Part shown: one piece after another, positions 17,677 through 26,479 of the stretch
How the letters are laid out: every line of letters begins with the position of its first letter
Numbering within the stretch: position 1 is the first letter of the stretch
DNA from: Streptomyces sp. NBC_01351
Lineage (GTDB): Bacteria; Actinomycetota; Actinomycetes; Streptomycetales; Streptomycetaceae
DNA: 64,000 bases
Direction: 5' to 3'
Assembly (NCBI RefSeq): GCF_036237315.1
Contig: NZ_CP108356.1
Span: 3,096,501 to 3,160,500, forward strand
Made by a program: the position numbers and the translations under genes
Notes under the pieces: model-generated
What the model saw: the letters and a program-made list of their open reading frames with translations, nothing else
Database searches by the model: none
Told to the model about the DNA's origin: nothing

Positions 17677-18189
17677 TTGACCCGCTACACACGCATGGGA
17701 GCCGTCCTGCTCATCGGCGGACTGTTCGTCGGCGGCGCGGCATGGATCGGCGTGAGTTTGGCCGACGGCATGGAAGCCGAACTGGACGGCCCCGCCGCCG
17801 TCGCCTCCGCGTCGCCGTCCCAGCGGACCGTCGGCGACGACCTGTCGGAACAGGACCGCGCGGGGCTCGGGCAGAAGATCGCCGCCCTCCAAGGAGACGG
17901 GAAGGCGACCGTCACCGCGTACACCCCGGTGTGGGTGGACAAGGACATGCGGCTGGCGAAGATCCCGGTGGTGCTGACCAACTCCGGGACCACGCCACAG
18001 CGGATCGAGACGCGCCTGACCGTACGCTCCTCGCCCGATGGGGCCACCGCCACCCTGTGGGAGGGCACGGTCGACTCCGGCGGCGAAGTGGCGCCGGGCA
18101 AGTCCGTGGTCACCTCCGTCAGCGTCCAGTCCGTTCGCGACGTGACCAAACTGCGTGCGGACCTCCGCGGGGCCGGCGGCGACGTCTGA
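17677..18189 (+). CDS. membrane-anchored exported protein of unknown function
   Basis: A 170-residue protein. One hydrophobic helix at residues 8-28 serves as signal or anchor. The exported part has a short linker and then a domain resembling an Ig-like beta sandwich (VDKDMRLAKIPVVLTNSGTT, RIETRLTVRSSPDG, GEVAPGKSVVTSVSVQ). The TTG at 17677 is supported by AGAGGGG nine bases upstream; the ATG at 17695 is an alternative. Lies alone between the divergent TerD gene and the decayed lipoprotein copy. Confidence 0.65.
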   Translation: MTRYTRMGAVLLIGGLFVGGAAWIGVSLADGMEAELDGPAAVASASPSQRTVGDDLSEQDRAGLGQKIAALQGDGKATVTAYTPVWVDKDMRLAKIPVVLTNSGTTPQRIETRLTVRSSPDGATATLWEGTVDSGGEVAPGKSVVTSVSVQSVRDVTKLRADLRGAGGDV

Positions 18190-18293
18190 CCCCTGCGTGG
18201 CCGGATCCGGTCCGTGTGGTGATCGCGGAGTCAGACCGGGACGTATCCGATGGCGTCGCTCTCGCCCAGCAGGAGGTGGACACAATCATCGGC

Positions 18294-18640
18294 CTACGGG
18301 GCCTCCAGCACGGCGGGGGAAGCGGTGGTCGACGCCGAGGTCTTCCCCGGCGGGAGGAAGCAGGGCGATGTCACGCCGAGAAAGGCGAGGCCCTCGCCCT
18401 TGGCGCGATCCATGACGCCGGTCACGGCGTCCATCCAGAAGTCGTCGCGCTCCAGGCGAGGGTGACCTGCAGTCGGTCGTCGAGGCCGTTGTCGTCTCTG
18501 GCGATGCAGGGGCTGACGGGCAGGGCGCCGATGCGCTCCAGTGTCGGCTCGGGGGACATGCCGGCCACTGCCTGGCGGAGGATTTCCTCTGCCCGGTCGA
18601 TCACCTGACCGACGCCGAGGGGCCTGACCGACTGACAACC
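18294..18640 (-). pseudogene. decayed paralogue of the 14854 lipoprotein
   Basis: Two minus-strand frames resemble the lipoprotein at 14854. The first holds RAEEILRQAVAGMSPEPT, close to RAEEIIRQAVAGMSPQPT in the intact gene, and goes on to DRLQVTLAW. The second holds RDDFWMDAVTGVMDR and GLAFLGVTSPC, matching RDDFSMSGGVGITNV and GIAYITVNSPC. About 45 residues between them are missing and the frame changes at about 18455-18470. The signal peptide is lost; only a trailing S-G-G-C hints at the lipobox. The remnant abuts the 3' end of the membrane protein gene. Confidence 0.75.
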
Positions 18641-18645
18641 CCCGC

Positions 18646-19479
18646 TCAGCGCCCCAGCGCGGAGCGGAGCGTGATTCCGTACCGGCTGCGCAGGCGCCGT
18701 ACTTCCCACACGGACAGGGCCGTCACGGACACCGGTCCGCCGAAGAGGAAGGCGGTGAGTACGGCCGCCGGGGCGGCGACGTCGGCGTCGTCGAAGAACT
18801 GGAGCACGGCCAGCGACCACACGAGCAGCGGCGAGATCAGCGCGGGCAGCAGCTCGTGCACGTCGGCGGTGCGGAAGCACGAGTTGAGGCCGGTGACGGT
18901 GGCGAACAGGGTGAAGCAGAGCGCCGCGACGAGGCCGACGGCGCACGCGACGCCACCCACGATGAGGATGAGGGCGAAGACGAGGCCGCTGATGATCGTG
19001 CCGCCGGTCTTCCCGAAGAGGCCGAACGTGATGTCGTTCCCGGCCAGCCACTGACCCACCGGGATGTCACCGCTCAGGAAGGCCAGCATCAGCCAGGCCA
19101 TGCCCACCCCCAGCGCGATCGCGCCCAACGCCCGCAGGGGCCATATGAGTCGGGACAGGTACAGGCGGCCCAGCGGGGACCGGGCGCCGAGGATGAAGAC
19201 GGCGATGCCGACGATTCCGGCGGCCAGTACGATCGCGCACCCGAGCAGGAGGTCTTCCAGCTTGCCGAGGACGAAGTCCTCGCGGCCCGTGCTCAGGGGG
19301 TAGGCGAACACCAGCCACAGCGTGGCCCCCAGGCCGAGGGCCGTGCGCAGGAACTGCATCCGGCCGATGACCGGGTCCTCGACGCGGCCCGGTCGTGCCG
19401 GGCTGGTGAGTGAGAGCGCGAGCGTGACGGGCCTGGAGACGGCCGAGCGCACCGCGCCCGGGCCTTGCTGAGTGGTCAA
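18646..19479 (-). CDS. multi-pass membrane protein of unknown function
   Basis: A 277-residue protein with about six hydrophobic helices, the first after a basic region at residue 40. Segments such as LGLGATLWLVFAYPL, CAIVLAAGIVGIAVFILG and IISGLVFALILIVGG are clear membrane spans. It resembles no transporter family that I can name. The TTG at 19479 follows a GGGGGAAC site; the next in-frame starts would keep the same helices. No neighbour gives a functional clue. Confidence 0.65.
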   Translation of the reverse strand: MTTQQGPGAVRSAVSRPVTLALSLTSPARPGRVEDPVIGRMQFLRTALGLGATLWLVFAYPLSTGREDFVLGKLEDLLLGCAIVLAAGIVGIAVFILGARSPLGRLYLSRLIWPLRALGAIALGVGMAWLMLAFLSGDIPVGQWLAGNDITFGLFGKTGGTIISGLVFALILIVGGVACAVGLVAALCFTLFATVTGLNSCFRTADVHELLPALISPLLVWSLAVLQFFDDADVAAPAAVLTAFLFGGPVSVTALSVWEVRRLRSRYGITLRSALGR

Positions 19480-19583
19480 GTTTCGTTCCCCCGGGAGCGC
19501 TTCGATTTTGCGCCCGCCACCCTAACCGATCATGACCACGCCACGTTGTCGCGTCCAAGAGGGTCTCGGCGTGGGGAAATCGT

Positions 19584-19958
19584 CTACGGCCGGGGGAAGT
19601 TGTCGCGCCTCAGCAGTCGTAGCGGTGGGCGTACGGCGTACCGGGGCAGGCGCGGCAGACGAAGAAGTACATGCCGCCGAGGTCGCCCATGTCCATCCCG
19701 TGGCCGATCGACTCCGCGGGGTCCTCGTCGAGGGGCAGCCAGCGGCCGCCGTACGGCTCCGAGGCGGTGATGCTGAGCAGGTGTTCCATGCGGGTGCCGC
19801 AACCGGCGCAGTCGGGCTGGGTATTCCGTCATGAGCCACCGGATGCACAGGCCCGGAACGATCGCGACCACACCGATCAGGAGATTCGCCAGTCCCGGCG
19901 CCCACCAGCCGCTGCCGGGCCGCCCTCCGCCGTTGGCCTCCGCTTCGGAACCGTGCAC
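19584..19958 (-). CDS. small putative membrane protein, possibly frameshifted
   Basis: From GTG 19958 (after AGGAAGGGG) the frame codes for a short polar head, one hydrophobic helix (LANLLIGVVAIVPGLCIRWL) and then a basic, low-quality tail that overlaps another, more convincing coding frame (19610-19828). The first 55 residues look like a genuine small membrane protein. The rest is probably not the natural C terminus. Either a frameshift joins the two frames or two gene fragments overlap. Confidence 0.35.
   Translation of the reverse strand: MHGSEAEANGGGRPGSGWWAPGLANLLIGVVAIVPGLCIRWLMTEYPARLRRLRHPHGTPAQHHRLGAVRRPLAAPRRGPRGVDRPRDGHGRPRRHVLLRLPRLPRYAVRPPLRLLRRDNFPRP
19610..19828 (-). pseudogene. 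C-terminal fragment of a Cys-rich protein
   Basis: An open minus-strand frame of about 72 codons bounded upstream by a TGA at 19829-19831. It encodes PDCAGCGTRMEHLLSI, then YGGRWLPLDEDP, and ends FFVCRACPGTPYAHRYDC. The two C-x-x-C pairs suggest a zinc ribbon, as in the C-terminal part of DUF1963-like proteins, whose N-terminal part is absent. An internal ATG at 19789 could express the last 59 residues. I read it as a truncated remnant. Confidence 0.45.
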
Positions 19959-20108
19959 GGCCCACCCCTTCCTCGTGTCCTGGGAGGTAGATGTCCACGA
20001 GCACGACCGGGGTTCCGTCACAGGTGGATCCGTACGCGGGAACTCCTCCTCGGCGGCACCGGAAAAGTCGGTGGCCATCGGGGCGTTGGCCGTCTAACGT
20101 GACCCGCC

Positions 20109-21017
20109 ATGCTTACCAACGAACACATAATCGAAGCGGCCCTGGACCGGATCACCGCGGGTTACGTCTTCCCCGAGAAGACCGCCGCGATCGAGGCCGC
20201 GATCCGGCCCCGCATCGCCTCGGGCGCGTACGAAGGCCTGGGCGGCCCCGAGCTCTGCGAGACGGTGACGCGGCACCTCCAGGAGGTGTGCCCGGACAAG
20301 CACCTGCGGCTGCTGTGGACGGACGAGCCGCAGTCGCTGGAGCCGGTGGACGACGACGGGGGCATCGCCGCCTTCCTCACACTGCTCCGGGCCGAGAACC
20401 AGGGGGTCCACCGCGTGGAGCGCCTCGACGGCAACGTCGGACTCATCGAGCTGCGGCGCATCGCGACCGCCACCGAGGGCGCGGCCGCGATCGGCGCGGC
20501 CATGCAGCTGGTGGCGCACAGCACCGCGCTCGTCCTGGACCTGCGGGCCTGTCTCGGCGGGGCGCCGGACGGAGCGGCGCTGTGGAACAGCTTCTTCTTC
20601 CCCGAAGACCACGACCAGGTGCACCTGCACGACGTCTACGACCGGGGCACCGACTCGACCCGCCAGTACTGGACGTCCCCCCACCTCCCCGGTCCGCGCT
20701 ACGCGGACCACCGCCGGCGCCCGGTCTACGTACTCACCAGCGAGATCACCTTCTCCGGGGGCGAGGACGTGGCATACACCCTCCAGGCGCACGGCCGGGC
20801 CGTGGTCATCGGCGCGACCACGCGGGGCGGAGCCCACCCGACGGCCCGGCACGCGGTCTCCGAGCACACCCTCGTGACGGTGCCGGCGGCGCGCAGCATC
20901 AGCACCGTGACCGGCACCAACTGGGAGGGCGTGGGCGTCGTCCCGGACATCCGGGTCCCGGCGGACCAGGCCCTGGACCAGGCCCTGGAGGAGGCGCTGA
21001 AGGCGGCCCGTCCCTAA
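20109..21017 (+). CDS. S41 family peptidase (C-terminal processing/IRBP type)
   Basis: A 302-residue protein. The N-terminal helical region (ALDRITAGYVFPEKTAAIE) and the linking CPDKHLRLLW segment are typical of the S41B subgroup that lacks a PDZ domain. The protease core shows NVGLIELRRI, LVLDLRACLGGAPDG and the nucleophile motif TSEITFSGGEDVAY, with the Ser in FSGG. The final GVGVVPDI closes the domain. No signal peptide is present, so it probably acts inside the cell. The convergent NIPSNAP gene overlaps its stop by four bases. Confidence 0.88.
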   Translation: MLTNEHIIEAALDRITAGYVFPEKTAAIEAAIRPRIASGAYEGLGGPELCETVTRHLQEVCPDKHLRLLWTDEPQSLEPVDDDGGIAAFLTLLRAENQGVHRVERLDGNVGLIELRRIATATEGAAAIGAAMQLVAHSTALVLDLRACLGGAPDGAALWNSFFFPEDHDQVHLHDVYDRGTDSTRQYWTSPHLPGPRYADHRRRPVYVLTSEITFSGGEDVAYTLQAHGRAVVIGATTRGGAHPTARHAVSEHTLVTVPAARSISTVTGTNWEGVGVVPDIRVPADQALDQALEEALKAARP

Positions 21018-21640
21018 GCGCCCAGCCGCCGCCGCACGTCCCGCACGGACTCCAGCCGGAGCTGCTGCGGCGCCGACTTCAGACGGGCCGAGAGGTCCGG
21101 CAGGGCCGGCGTCGCCTCCCCCGCCGTGAACCAGAGCAGGACGTCCTCCCCGGTCCGGACCGGCAGTGCGGGAAACGTGTTCTCCGCGTGCTCGGAGCGG
21201 TGGACCGCGAGCGGAGGGGCTCCGGCGGCGGCCAGGGCGGGGCGCAGGTGCTGCTCGAAGTGGTCGGCGAAGGCCGCGGTGTCGAGGGGGTGGCAGATGG
21301 TCACGACCACCGGCCCCGGGGTCTCGGGGGCGGGGAAGCCCGGGCCGCGCAGCAGGAGGACGTCGTCCGAGTCCAGCATGGTCGCGTTGGCCGCGTCGCG
21401 GTGGGCCTGCCAGACGGGGCCGTCGTAGAAGGCGTGCAGCGCCCGCTTCCGCGCCGCCATGTCCGGGAAGGCGCGCAGCCAGACGAAGCGGTCGGGGTCG
21501 TCCAGGTCCCGGAACCGGCCGCCCAGGGTGATGCCGGCCGCCTCCTGCCCGGTGACGAACTCCCGCTCGAAGAGCTCGATGAGGGTGTCGCGGGTGCCGG
21601 GGTGGAGGGTGTACTGCCGCAGTTCCACGATGACGTTCAT
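21014..21640 (-). CDS. NIPSNAP family protein
   Basis: A 208-residue protein made of two ferredoxin-like alpha/beta modules. The first reads VELRQYTLHPGTRDTLIELF and LRAFPDMAARKRALHAFY, the NIPSNAP hallmark; the second covers VVVTICHPLDTAAFADHFEQ onward. Biochemical role unknown in bacteria. It overlaps the stop of the S41 peptidase gene tail-to-tail and follows the Fic gene, whose stop codon overlaps its start (21637-21640), so it is likely co-transcribed with the Fic pair. Confidence 0.85.
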   Translation of the reverse strand: MNVIVELRQYTLHPGTRDTLIELFEREFVTGQEAAGITLGGRFRDLDDPDRFVWLRAFPDMAARKRALHAFYDGPVWQAHRDAANATMLDSDDVLLLRGPGFPAPETPGPVVVTICHPLDTAAFADHFEQHLRPALAAAGAPPLAVHRSEHAENTFPALPVRTGEDVLLWFTAGEATPALPDLSARLKSAPQQLRLESVRDVRRRLGA

Positions 21641-22353
21641 GGCCGGAGGCTAGGGCCGGTCCGCTGACATCCCCTGTCAGTGGACCGGTGACGGCTGGTC
21701 GAACGGATGCGGATGAGTACGGAGACCAGCGCGGCGAGGTCCGCCGCGCCGGCCGCGTCATCCGCGTAGCGCGTGGTCTGCAAGGGGCCGACCTGAGCCG
21801 GCCGGACCCCCTCCCGCTCCAGTACGTAGCCGAGGGCGAGCATGGCGAGGCGGGCGTTGCCGTCGGGGAAGGGGTGGAAGAACGCCACGTCCAGGTAGAC
21901 CCTGGCCGCGCGGGAGGCCGGCGGGAGACGCGGGTCGGCGCTGTCGCGCAGACAGCGCTCGAAGTCGGGCCGGGTGCGGGGCGTGAGTCCGTAGCGCTCC
22001 CGGCCGCCCTTGGCGAAGGCGTCCCCTTCCCGGAAGGCGACCTCGGGCACCCCGAGCACGAGCCCCTGCCACTCCGCCAGCAGCGCGCAGGTCAGGGGGC
22101 GCGCGTGGGAGGCGTCCGTACGCGACCGCCCGAGCGCCGCGCGCAGGCGTTCACCGCGAGCCGGGTCCGAGGCGCGACCCCCCGCGTCGCACCAGTCGAC
22201 GAGGCCGTCCACGGTCGGGGCGGCCGGGGCGATCGGTGTCGCGGTCAGCGTCGGCGTCGGCGTACGCGTCGCCGTCGGCACCTCACCGGCCGCGGAAGCC
22301 CAGTCCACCCGCTCCCTGATCCGGCACCAGTCGGCCAAGGCGTCAGCGGTCAC
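21637..22353 (-). CDS. Fic/Doc-domain protein with variant active site
   Basis: A 238-residue protein. The Fic motif is HPFPDGNAR (His160 to Arg168), preceded by a helix (ARVYLDVAFF). Canonical AMP-transferring Fic enzymes have G-N-G/K-R-x-x-R; here the second Arg is replaced by Met (R-L-A-M), as in Doc-type enzymes that phosphorylate rather than AMPylate. A Thr-Pro-rich low-complexity stretch covers residues 28-48. Fic proteins modify target side chains with nucleotides or phosphate. The start overlaps the 3' end of the upstream gene by 11 bases, suggesting a functional pair, possibly toxin with antidote. Confidence 0.8.
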   Translation of the reverse strand: MTADALADWCRIRERVDWASAAGEVPTATRTPTPTLTATPIAPAAPTVDGLVDWCDAGGRASDPARGERLRAALGRSRTDASHARPLTCALLAEWQGLVLGVPEVAFREGDAFAKGGRERYGLTPRTRPDFERCLRDSADPRLPPASRAARVYLDVAFFHPFPDGNARLAMLALGYVLEREGVRPAQVGPLQTTRYADDAAGAADLAALVSVLIRIRSTSRHRSTDRGCQRTGPSLRP

Positions 22354-23101
22354 GATAGGGCCGCTCCCCCGTCAGGCCCACGGCGAGATCCTCGCCCACG
22401 GCATCGACCAGGGTCCGCGGCGGTTCCGTCCAGCTCTTGAACCGTCCGCCGATCGCGGCTTTGACTGCCTCTCGCGCGTCCTCCGGCCCCATGCCCGTGG
22501 ACGAGAGGAACCACGTCAGCACCGTGTGGCAGAGGCTGTACCAGCCGCATTCGTGACCCGTGCGGTCCAGTACGACCGTCACCAGGCGGACGGCCGCCCG
22601 TTCCAGGTGCCAGCTGCGGTCCTCGGCGTCCACTCCGGCGGGCGGCGCGAGCTCCGCGAACCGCTCGGCCAGCTCCTCCAGCCAGTCGCGCCACTCCAGC
22701 AGCGACGCGACCACCTTGGCGGCCGTCACCTCGGGCTCGCCCACGGAATGCGATTCGCAGCACCAGCTGACGACCACGCCCCCGCCGCCGCCCTCGCCGA
22801 GCGCCCAGTGCCATCCGCAGGTCCACCGGCCGTACCGGGCCGCGAGGAGCTCCGTGACCTCGGCGCGGAAGCGGTGCCTCTCGCGCCACGTGGCATCGGC
22901 GGGAGGGGGCACCATCGAGGCGATCAGCACCGTCATCCGGGAGGCCTCGTCCTCGTCCCAGACGAAGGAGTTGAGGCCGGGGTCGGCGGCAGGCCACGGC
23001 AGCCAGGCCGGGGCGAGCTCGTGGTCGATGGCCGTGGTGTACCTCCGGAACCGGGCGACTGGGCAGGGCGACTGGGCAAGGCGACTGGGCGATCCTGCCA
23101 A
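22343..23101 (-). CDS. unknown protein paired with the Fic gene
   Basis: A 252-residue soluble protein, rich in Trp and Cys. Notable segments are WRERHRFRAEVTELLAARYG, TCGWHWALGEGGGGGVVVS, and KVVASLLEWRDWLEELAERF, a predicted amphipathic helix. I recognise no domain. It overlaps the Fic gene by 11 bases in another frame, so both come from one transcript and are probably made in fixed ratio. It could be a regulator or inhibitor of the Fic enzyme, but no classical Fic-inhibitory S/T-x-x-x-E-G-N motif was seen in it. Start choice is uncertain by about 20 codons. Confidence 0.7.
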   Translation of the reverse strand: MAGSPSRLAQSPCPVARFRRYTTAIDHELAPAWLPWPAADPGLNSFVWDEDEASRMTVLIASMVPPPADATWRERHRFRAEVTELLAARYGRWTCGWHWALGEGGGGGVVVSWCCESHSVGEPEVTAAKVVASLLEWRDWLEELAERFAELAPPAGVDAEDRSWHLERAAVRLVTVVLDRTGHECGWYSLCHTVLTWFLSSTGMGPEDAREAVKAAIGGRFKSWTEPPRTLVDAVGEDLAVGLTGERPYRDR

Positions 23102-23358
23102 GGGCGCACGGCTTTGTCAGACGAATTTCCGGGGGCCGGCGCGCGCGTTCGCACGAACCTCGCCGCTCGGGCTCGGGGCGGTCGGAGCCGCGGAGGGGAA
23201 GGGCCCGAACTGATTGCAGACATACACGCTCAGAAGTTCATCATGCGATCCCTCTTACCCCCCCAAGGGTCAAACAGCGCGCGTCAGTTCAACGCCACGC
23301 CGACGATGAAGTTACGCTCCGTTACCCCGGACATCAGCGAATGCAAAGGGGAAACCGG

Positions 23359-25017
23359 GTGGAAAATACGGTCGGCGGCCTGGAAAGGCCGGAAAGGCCA
23401 CCGCGAAGCGGAACAGCGGCGCGGCAGCGGTACCTGAATCTGGTTCTGATCCTCGCCGCTTGCGCGGCGCTCCTCGGCGTCATGACACCTACGGCCAGCG
23501 CCGCGCCCAATGTGAAGGTGACGGTCACGCTCGACCGCATCCGGGCACTGAACAGCTCCGAAGAAGGCGCGTGCGGCTCGGTCGACTGGTACGCCAAGCT
23601 GTTCATCAACGGCGTGCCGTTCAACAACGAGGACTCCGAGAGCCAGGACGACCTGGAGGGCCAGGAGGACATCAGCCCCGGCTGGGAGTTCTCCACCGAG
23701 GTCGACGTCGCCACCCTCGATCAGAGCAGCGGCGTCGCGAAGCTCCCCGTCACCATCGAGGTGTGGGACGAGGACGGCGGCTTCTGCGCCGGCGACGACC
23801 ACTACGACGCGTCACCCGTGGTCGGAAGGGGCATCAACTTCCAACTGGGCGTGTCCCCGTGCCGGATGTTCTTCGACGCCGCCGACGGTGTCCCGTGCGG
23901 GAGCGGCATCGTCTCCTCCGGTACCGCGGAGGACCGGGCCGAAGTGACGTACTCCGTGACCGTGGACGATCCGGCCAGCGCACCGGGCCTGCGCATCCGG
24001 TGCACGTCCAATCCCGTCTCGCCCACCATCGGCACCCCCGTGACGATCACCGCCACCGCGCTCGACGGTGCGCTGATGCCCACCGTGATCGCCGATGAGC
24101 TGCAGATCGTGGCCCAGCGAAACATCTCGGGCGTCTCCGTGAGGCATCCGGTCGCCGACCGGAGGGTGTCCGGGGTGAACAGCACGTCCGTCACGTTCAC
24201 CCCCATCGAGGGCGGAGACCTCGTCTACGGCTGCCGCCTGCGCGAGGGCGCCACGGCCCTCTTCACCGGCTGGCGCCGCGCGGACGTCAACCCCGGCAGC
24301 GCCGCGGAGCCGCTGCCGATCTCCTACACCGGCCCCCGCTCCAGCCGGATCGACATCGTGTTCATCGCGGACCGCGACACGTACCCGAACGGCGCGCGCG
24401 ACATGCAGTTCCTGGAAGACGTCCGCCGGGTCGTCGACACCTCCTACTACGGGTTCAACGAATTCCTGGCCAACCAGGACAAGTTCAACTTCTGGATCGC
24501 ACGCGCGCAGGGCCGGGCCGACGACGCCAACGACGGCGATTGCGACCACGAACTGCCCGACAACTGGGACGACGCCTTCGCCTTCGCGGACGCCGGCGCC
24601 ATCCTGCACCGCAAGAACCAGCGCGACTGCGCCCTGCGCGGCGACCGCATCTTCTCCGGAGTGGTCGACACGGCCGTGCGGACGGACGCCCTGCAGGTGG
24701 TCACCCACGAGAACGGGCACCAGCCCTTCGGGCTCGCCGACGAGTACCCCCCGGACGGCGGCTACTTCCAGCAGGAGGTCGCGCCCAACGTCTACGAGGA
24801 CATGGCCGGCTGCATCGCCGACGCGCCCGCCCTGGGCCGTCAGGCGACCGCCTGCCGCAGGTGGGAGCGGCCCACCGACTGGTGGCCCGACCCGGACTGG
24901 TTCAGCTCTGAACCCTCCCCCAACGACGTGATGTTCAACAACACCGGTCCGGCGAACGCCGCCGACATCAGGAGGTTCAACCTGATCTTCGGCGACTGCT
25001 CGACGGCGAAATGCTGA
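23359..25017 (+). CDS. secreted M64-type metallopeptidase
   Basis: A 552-residue protein. A hydrophobic core (LNLVLILAACAALLGVM) is the signal peptide, ending near ASAAPN. Residues about 30-300 form beta-rich domains without catalytic motifs. The peptidase domain follows: RIDIVFIADRDTYPNG, then VTHENGHQPFGLADEY near residue 450, which has the H-E-x-x-H zinc site and the L-x-D-E-Y tail of family M64 (IgA peptidase type). The GTG at 23359 has AAGGGGA upstream; the ATG at 23341 lies before that site and is less likely. It is followed after 11 bases by a second exported protein gene in the same operon. Confidence 0.85.
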   Translation: MENTVGGLERPERPPRSGTAARQRYLNLVLILAACAALLGVMTPTASAAPNVKVTVTLDRIRALNSSEEGACGSVDWYAKLFINGVPFNNEDSESQDDLEGQEDISPGWEFSTEVDVATLDQSSGVAKLPVTIEVWDEDGGFCAGDDHYDASPVVGRGINFQLGVSPCRMFFDAADGVPCGSGIVSSGTAEDRAEVTYSVTVDDPASAPGLRIRCTSNPVSPTIGTPVTITATALDGALMPTVIADELQIVAQRNISGVSVRHPVADRRVSGVNSTSVTFTPIEGGDLVYGCRLREGATALFTGWRRADVNPGSAAEPLPISYTGPRSSRIDIVFIADRDTYPNGARDMQFLEDVRRVVDTSYYGFNEFLANQDKFNFWIARAQGRADDANDGDCDHELPDNWDDAFAFADAGAILHRKNQRDCALRGDRIFSGVVDTAVRTDALQVVTHENGHQPFGLADEYPPDGGYFQQEVAPNVYEDMAGCIADAPALGRQATACRRWERPTDWWPDPDWFSSEPSPNDVMFNNTGPANAADIRRFNLIFGDCSTAKC

Positions 25018-25028
25018 GGGGGCCCACG

Positions 25029-26360
25029 ATGCGCCGTCACCACCACCATCACCCTCGCCGTGACCGCTACCGTTCACTGCTCGCGGTGATCATCATGGTC
25101 GCTCTCACCCTGGTGATCGCCCCACTGCAGGGCTCCGCCGACTCCTTCCGGCGCGACGACCCCGATCCGACCACCATCCCGCTGCCCCTCATGGACGACG
25201 ACGACCCGGCGAAGGCCGTGGTCGCACGGGTCACGTTCGCCAGTCGTACCCAGGCCACCGTCGACCGCACGTCGGTCAGTCTCCAGCGCGCCCACACGCA
25301 CATCGGCGATCCGCCGATCCTGAAGCTGAGCCTCACGGACGTGGACGGCCAGGTCATCGACCGGATGAACGCGTGGAGTCCCCTGTGGGCCTACTCGCAC
25401 GGCGACCGGGAGCGGGTGGACATCAAGGCCGGCGGGTCGGGCAGCTTCATCGTGCCCTTCTCGCCCGCTCTGTCCACCATGACGATCACCGACTCCGCGC
25501 TGAACAGGGACGTCGTCACCGTCGACGTCAAACCCGCGATCCGCGCCTTCTGCGTGTCGCACCCCAGTGACCCCGACTGCCTGGAGAGCGATCTGTCGGT
25601 CGACGCCGTCGAGCCGCGGGCCCCGCTCTTCGCCGTCCTGGGCAAGCCCGTCACGGTGACGGTCGCCAGCACCGTCTCCAACGCCGGTCCGGACGGCCCC
25701 ACGGACGCGCGGGTGGAACGTACGGTCACCGCCGGAACCGGCGTGACCGTCACCCCCGACACGCCGGAGACGACCGAGGTCGCGCTGGCCGTGGGCACGC
25801 CCCAGCGGCTGGAGAAGACGTACACCGTCACCTGCACCCAGCCCGGGGCACGGACACTGGACTTCACCACTGCGGTGGCGCCCGAGCGCGCTTCCGTGAT
25901 CGACCCCCAGGAGGCCAACAACCGGCGTACGACGCGACTCACCGTGGACTGCGCCGTCCCGATCACCATCAACATCCAGCCGGGCAGCACGCGCAACCCG
26001 GTCAACCTCAACGGCGCCGTCCTTCCGGTGGCCGCGCTGACCACCCGGGCGGGCGAGTACGGGAACCCGATCGCCTTCAACGCGACCGGCATCGACGCGG
26101 CCTCGCTGCGTTTCGCGTCGCCGAGTGTGCTGCTGCTCGGCGGTGGCGTACCCGAGATCCACAGCCGGATCCATCCGGAGAACTCCCTGGAACCGGACGA
26201 GGTGACCCGTGACGGCGACACGGACGCGGTCCTGCACTTCCGGCCGCGGAGCGACGCCCTGACCCCGACCGACACGAGCGGCTGCGTCCTCGGGCGCTTC
26301 GCCGGCCCGAGCGGACCGCTCAGCTTCTACGGCTGCGACAGCGTCACGATCGCCCCGTAG
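25029..26360 (+). CDS. exported partner of the M64 peptidase
   Basis: A 443-residue protein starting MRRHHHHHPRR, a run of five His before the signal peptide helix (LLAVIIMVALTLVIAPL). The mature part contains beta-sandwich modules; the middle region KPVTVTVASTVSNAGPDGPT is a CARDB/DUF11-like repeat. The last third (INIQPGSTRNPVNLNGAVLP and HFRPRSDAL) resembles modules found after secreted peptidases. It has no catalytic motif. The 11-base gap and an AGGGGG ribosome site show one transcript with the M64 gene. It may be a substrate, inhibitor or surface anchor of the peptidase. A strong terminator at 26415 ends the operon. Confidence 0.78.
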   Translation: MRRHHHHHPRRDRYRSLLAVIIMVALTLVIAPLQGSADSFRRDDPDPTTIPLPLMDDDDPAKAVVARVTFASRTQATVDRTSVSLQRAHTHIGDPPILKLSLTDVDGQVIDRMNAWSPLWAYSHGDRERVDIKAGGSGSFIVPFSPALSTMTITDSALNRDVVTVDVKPAIRAFCVSHPSDPDCLESDLSVDAVEPRAPLFAVLGKPVTVTVASTVSNAGPDGPTDARVERTVTAGTGVTVTPDTPETTEVALAVGTPQRLEKTYTVTCTQPGARTLDFTTAVAPERASVIDPQEANNRRTTRLTVDCAVPITINIQPGSTRNPVNLNGAVLPVAALTTRAGEYGNPIAFNATGIDAASLRFASPSVLLLGGGVPEIHSRIHPENSLEPDEVTRDGDTDAVLHFRPRSDALTPTDTSGCVLGRFAGPSGPLSFYGCDSVTIAP

Positions 26361-26414
26361 AGCGCAGCGAGTTCCTTCACCACTGCGGCGGCCCACGGCC
26401 GTCCGTCCGACACG

Positions 26415-26456
26415 AGGGGCGTCGCCCGCGTGGTTTCCCACGCGGGCGACGCCCCT
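26415..26456 (+). terminator. strong 19-bp hairpin ending the M64 operon
   Basis: A perfect 19-bp stem (26415-26433 with 26438-26456) and a TTTC loop lie between convergent genes, 55 bases after the partner gene and 24 bases after the convergent lipoprotein stop. It can serve both directions. Confidence 0.85.
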
Positions 26457-26479
26457 CCGTATGCCGAGGCCGGATCAGG

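Noticed and set aside
23812-25077. A 421-codon open frame antisense to the M64 peptidase gene
   Set aside because: Low-complexity Gly/Val/Asp/His composition and no start signal; the plus-strand gene has signal peptide and zinc motif.
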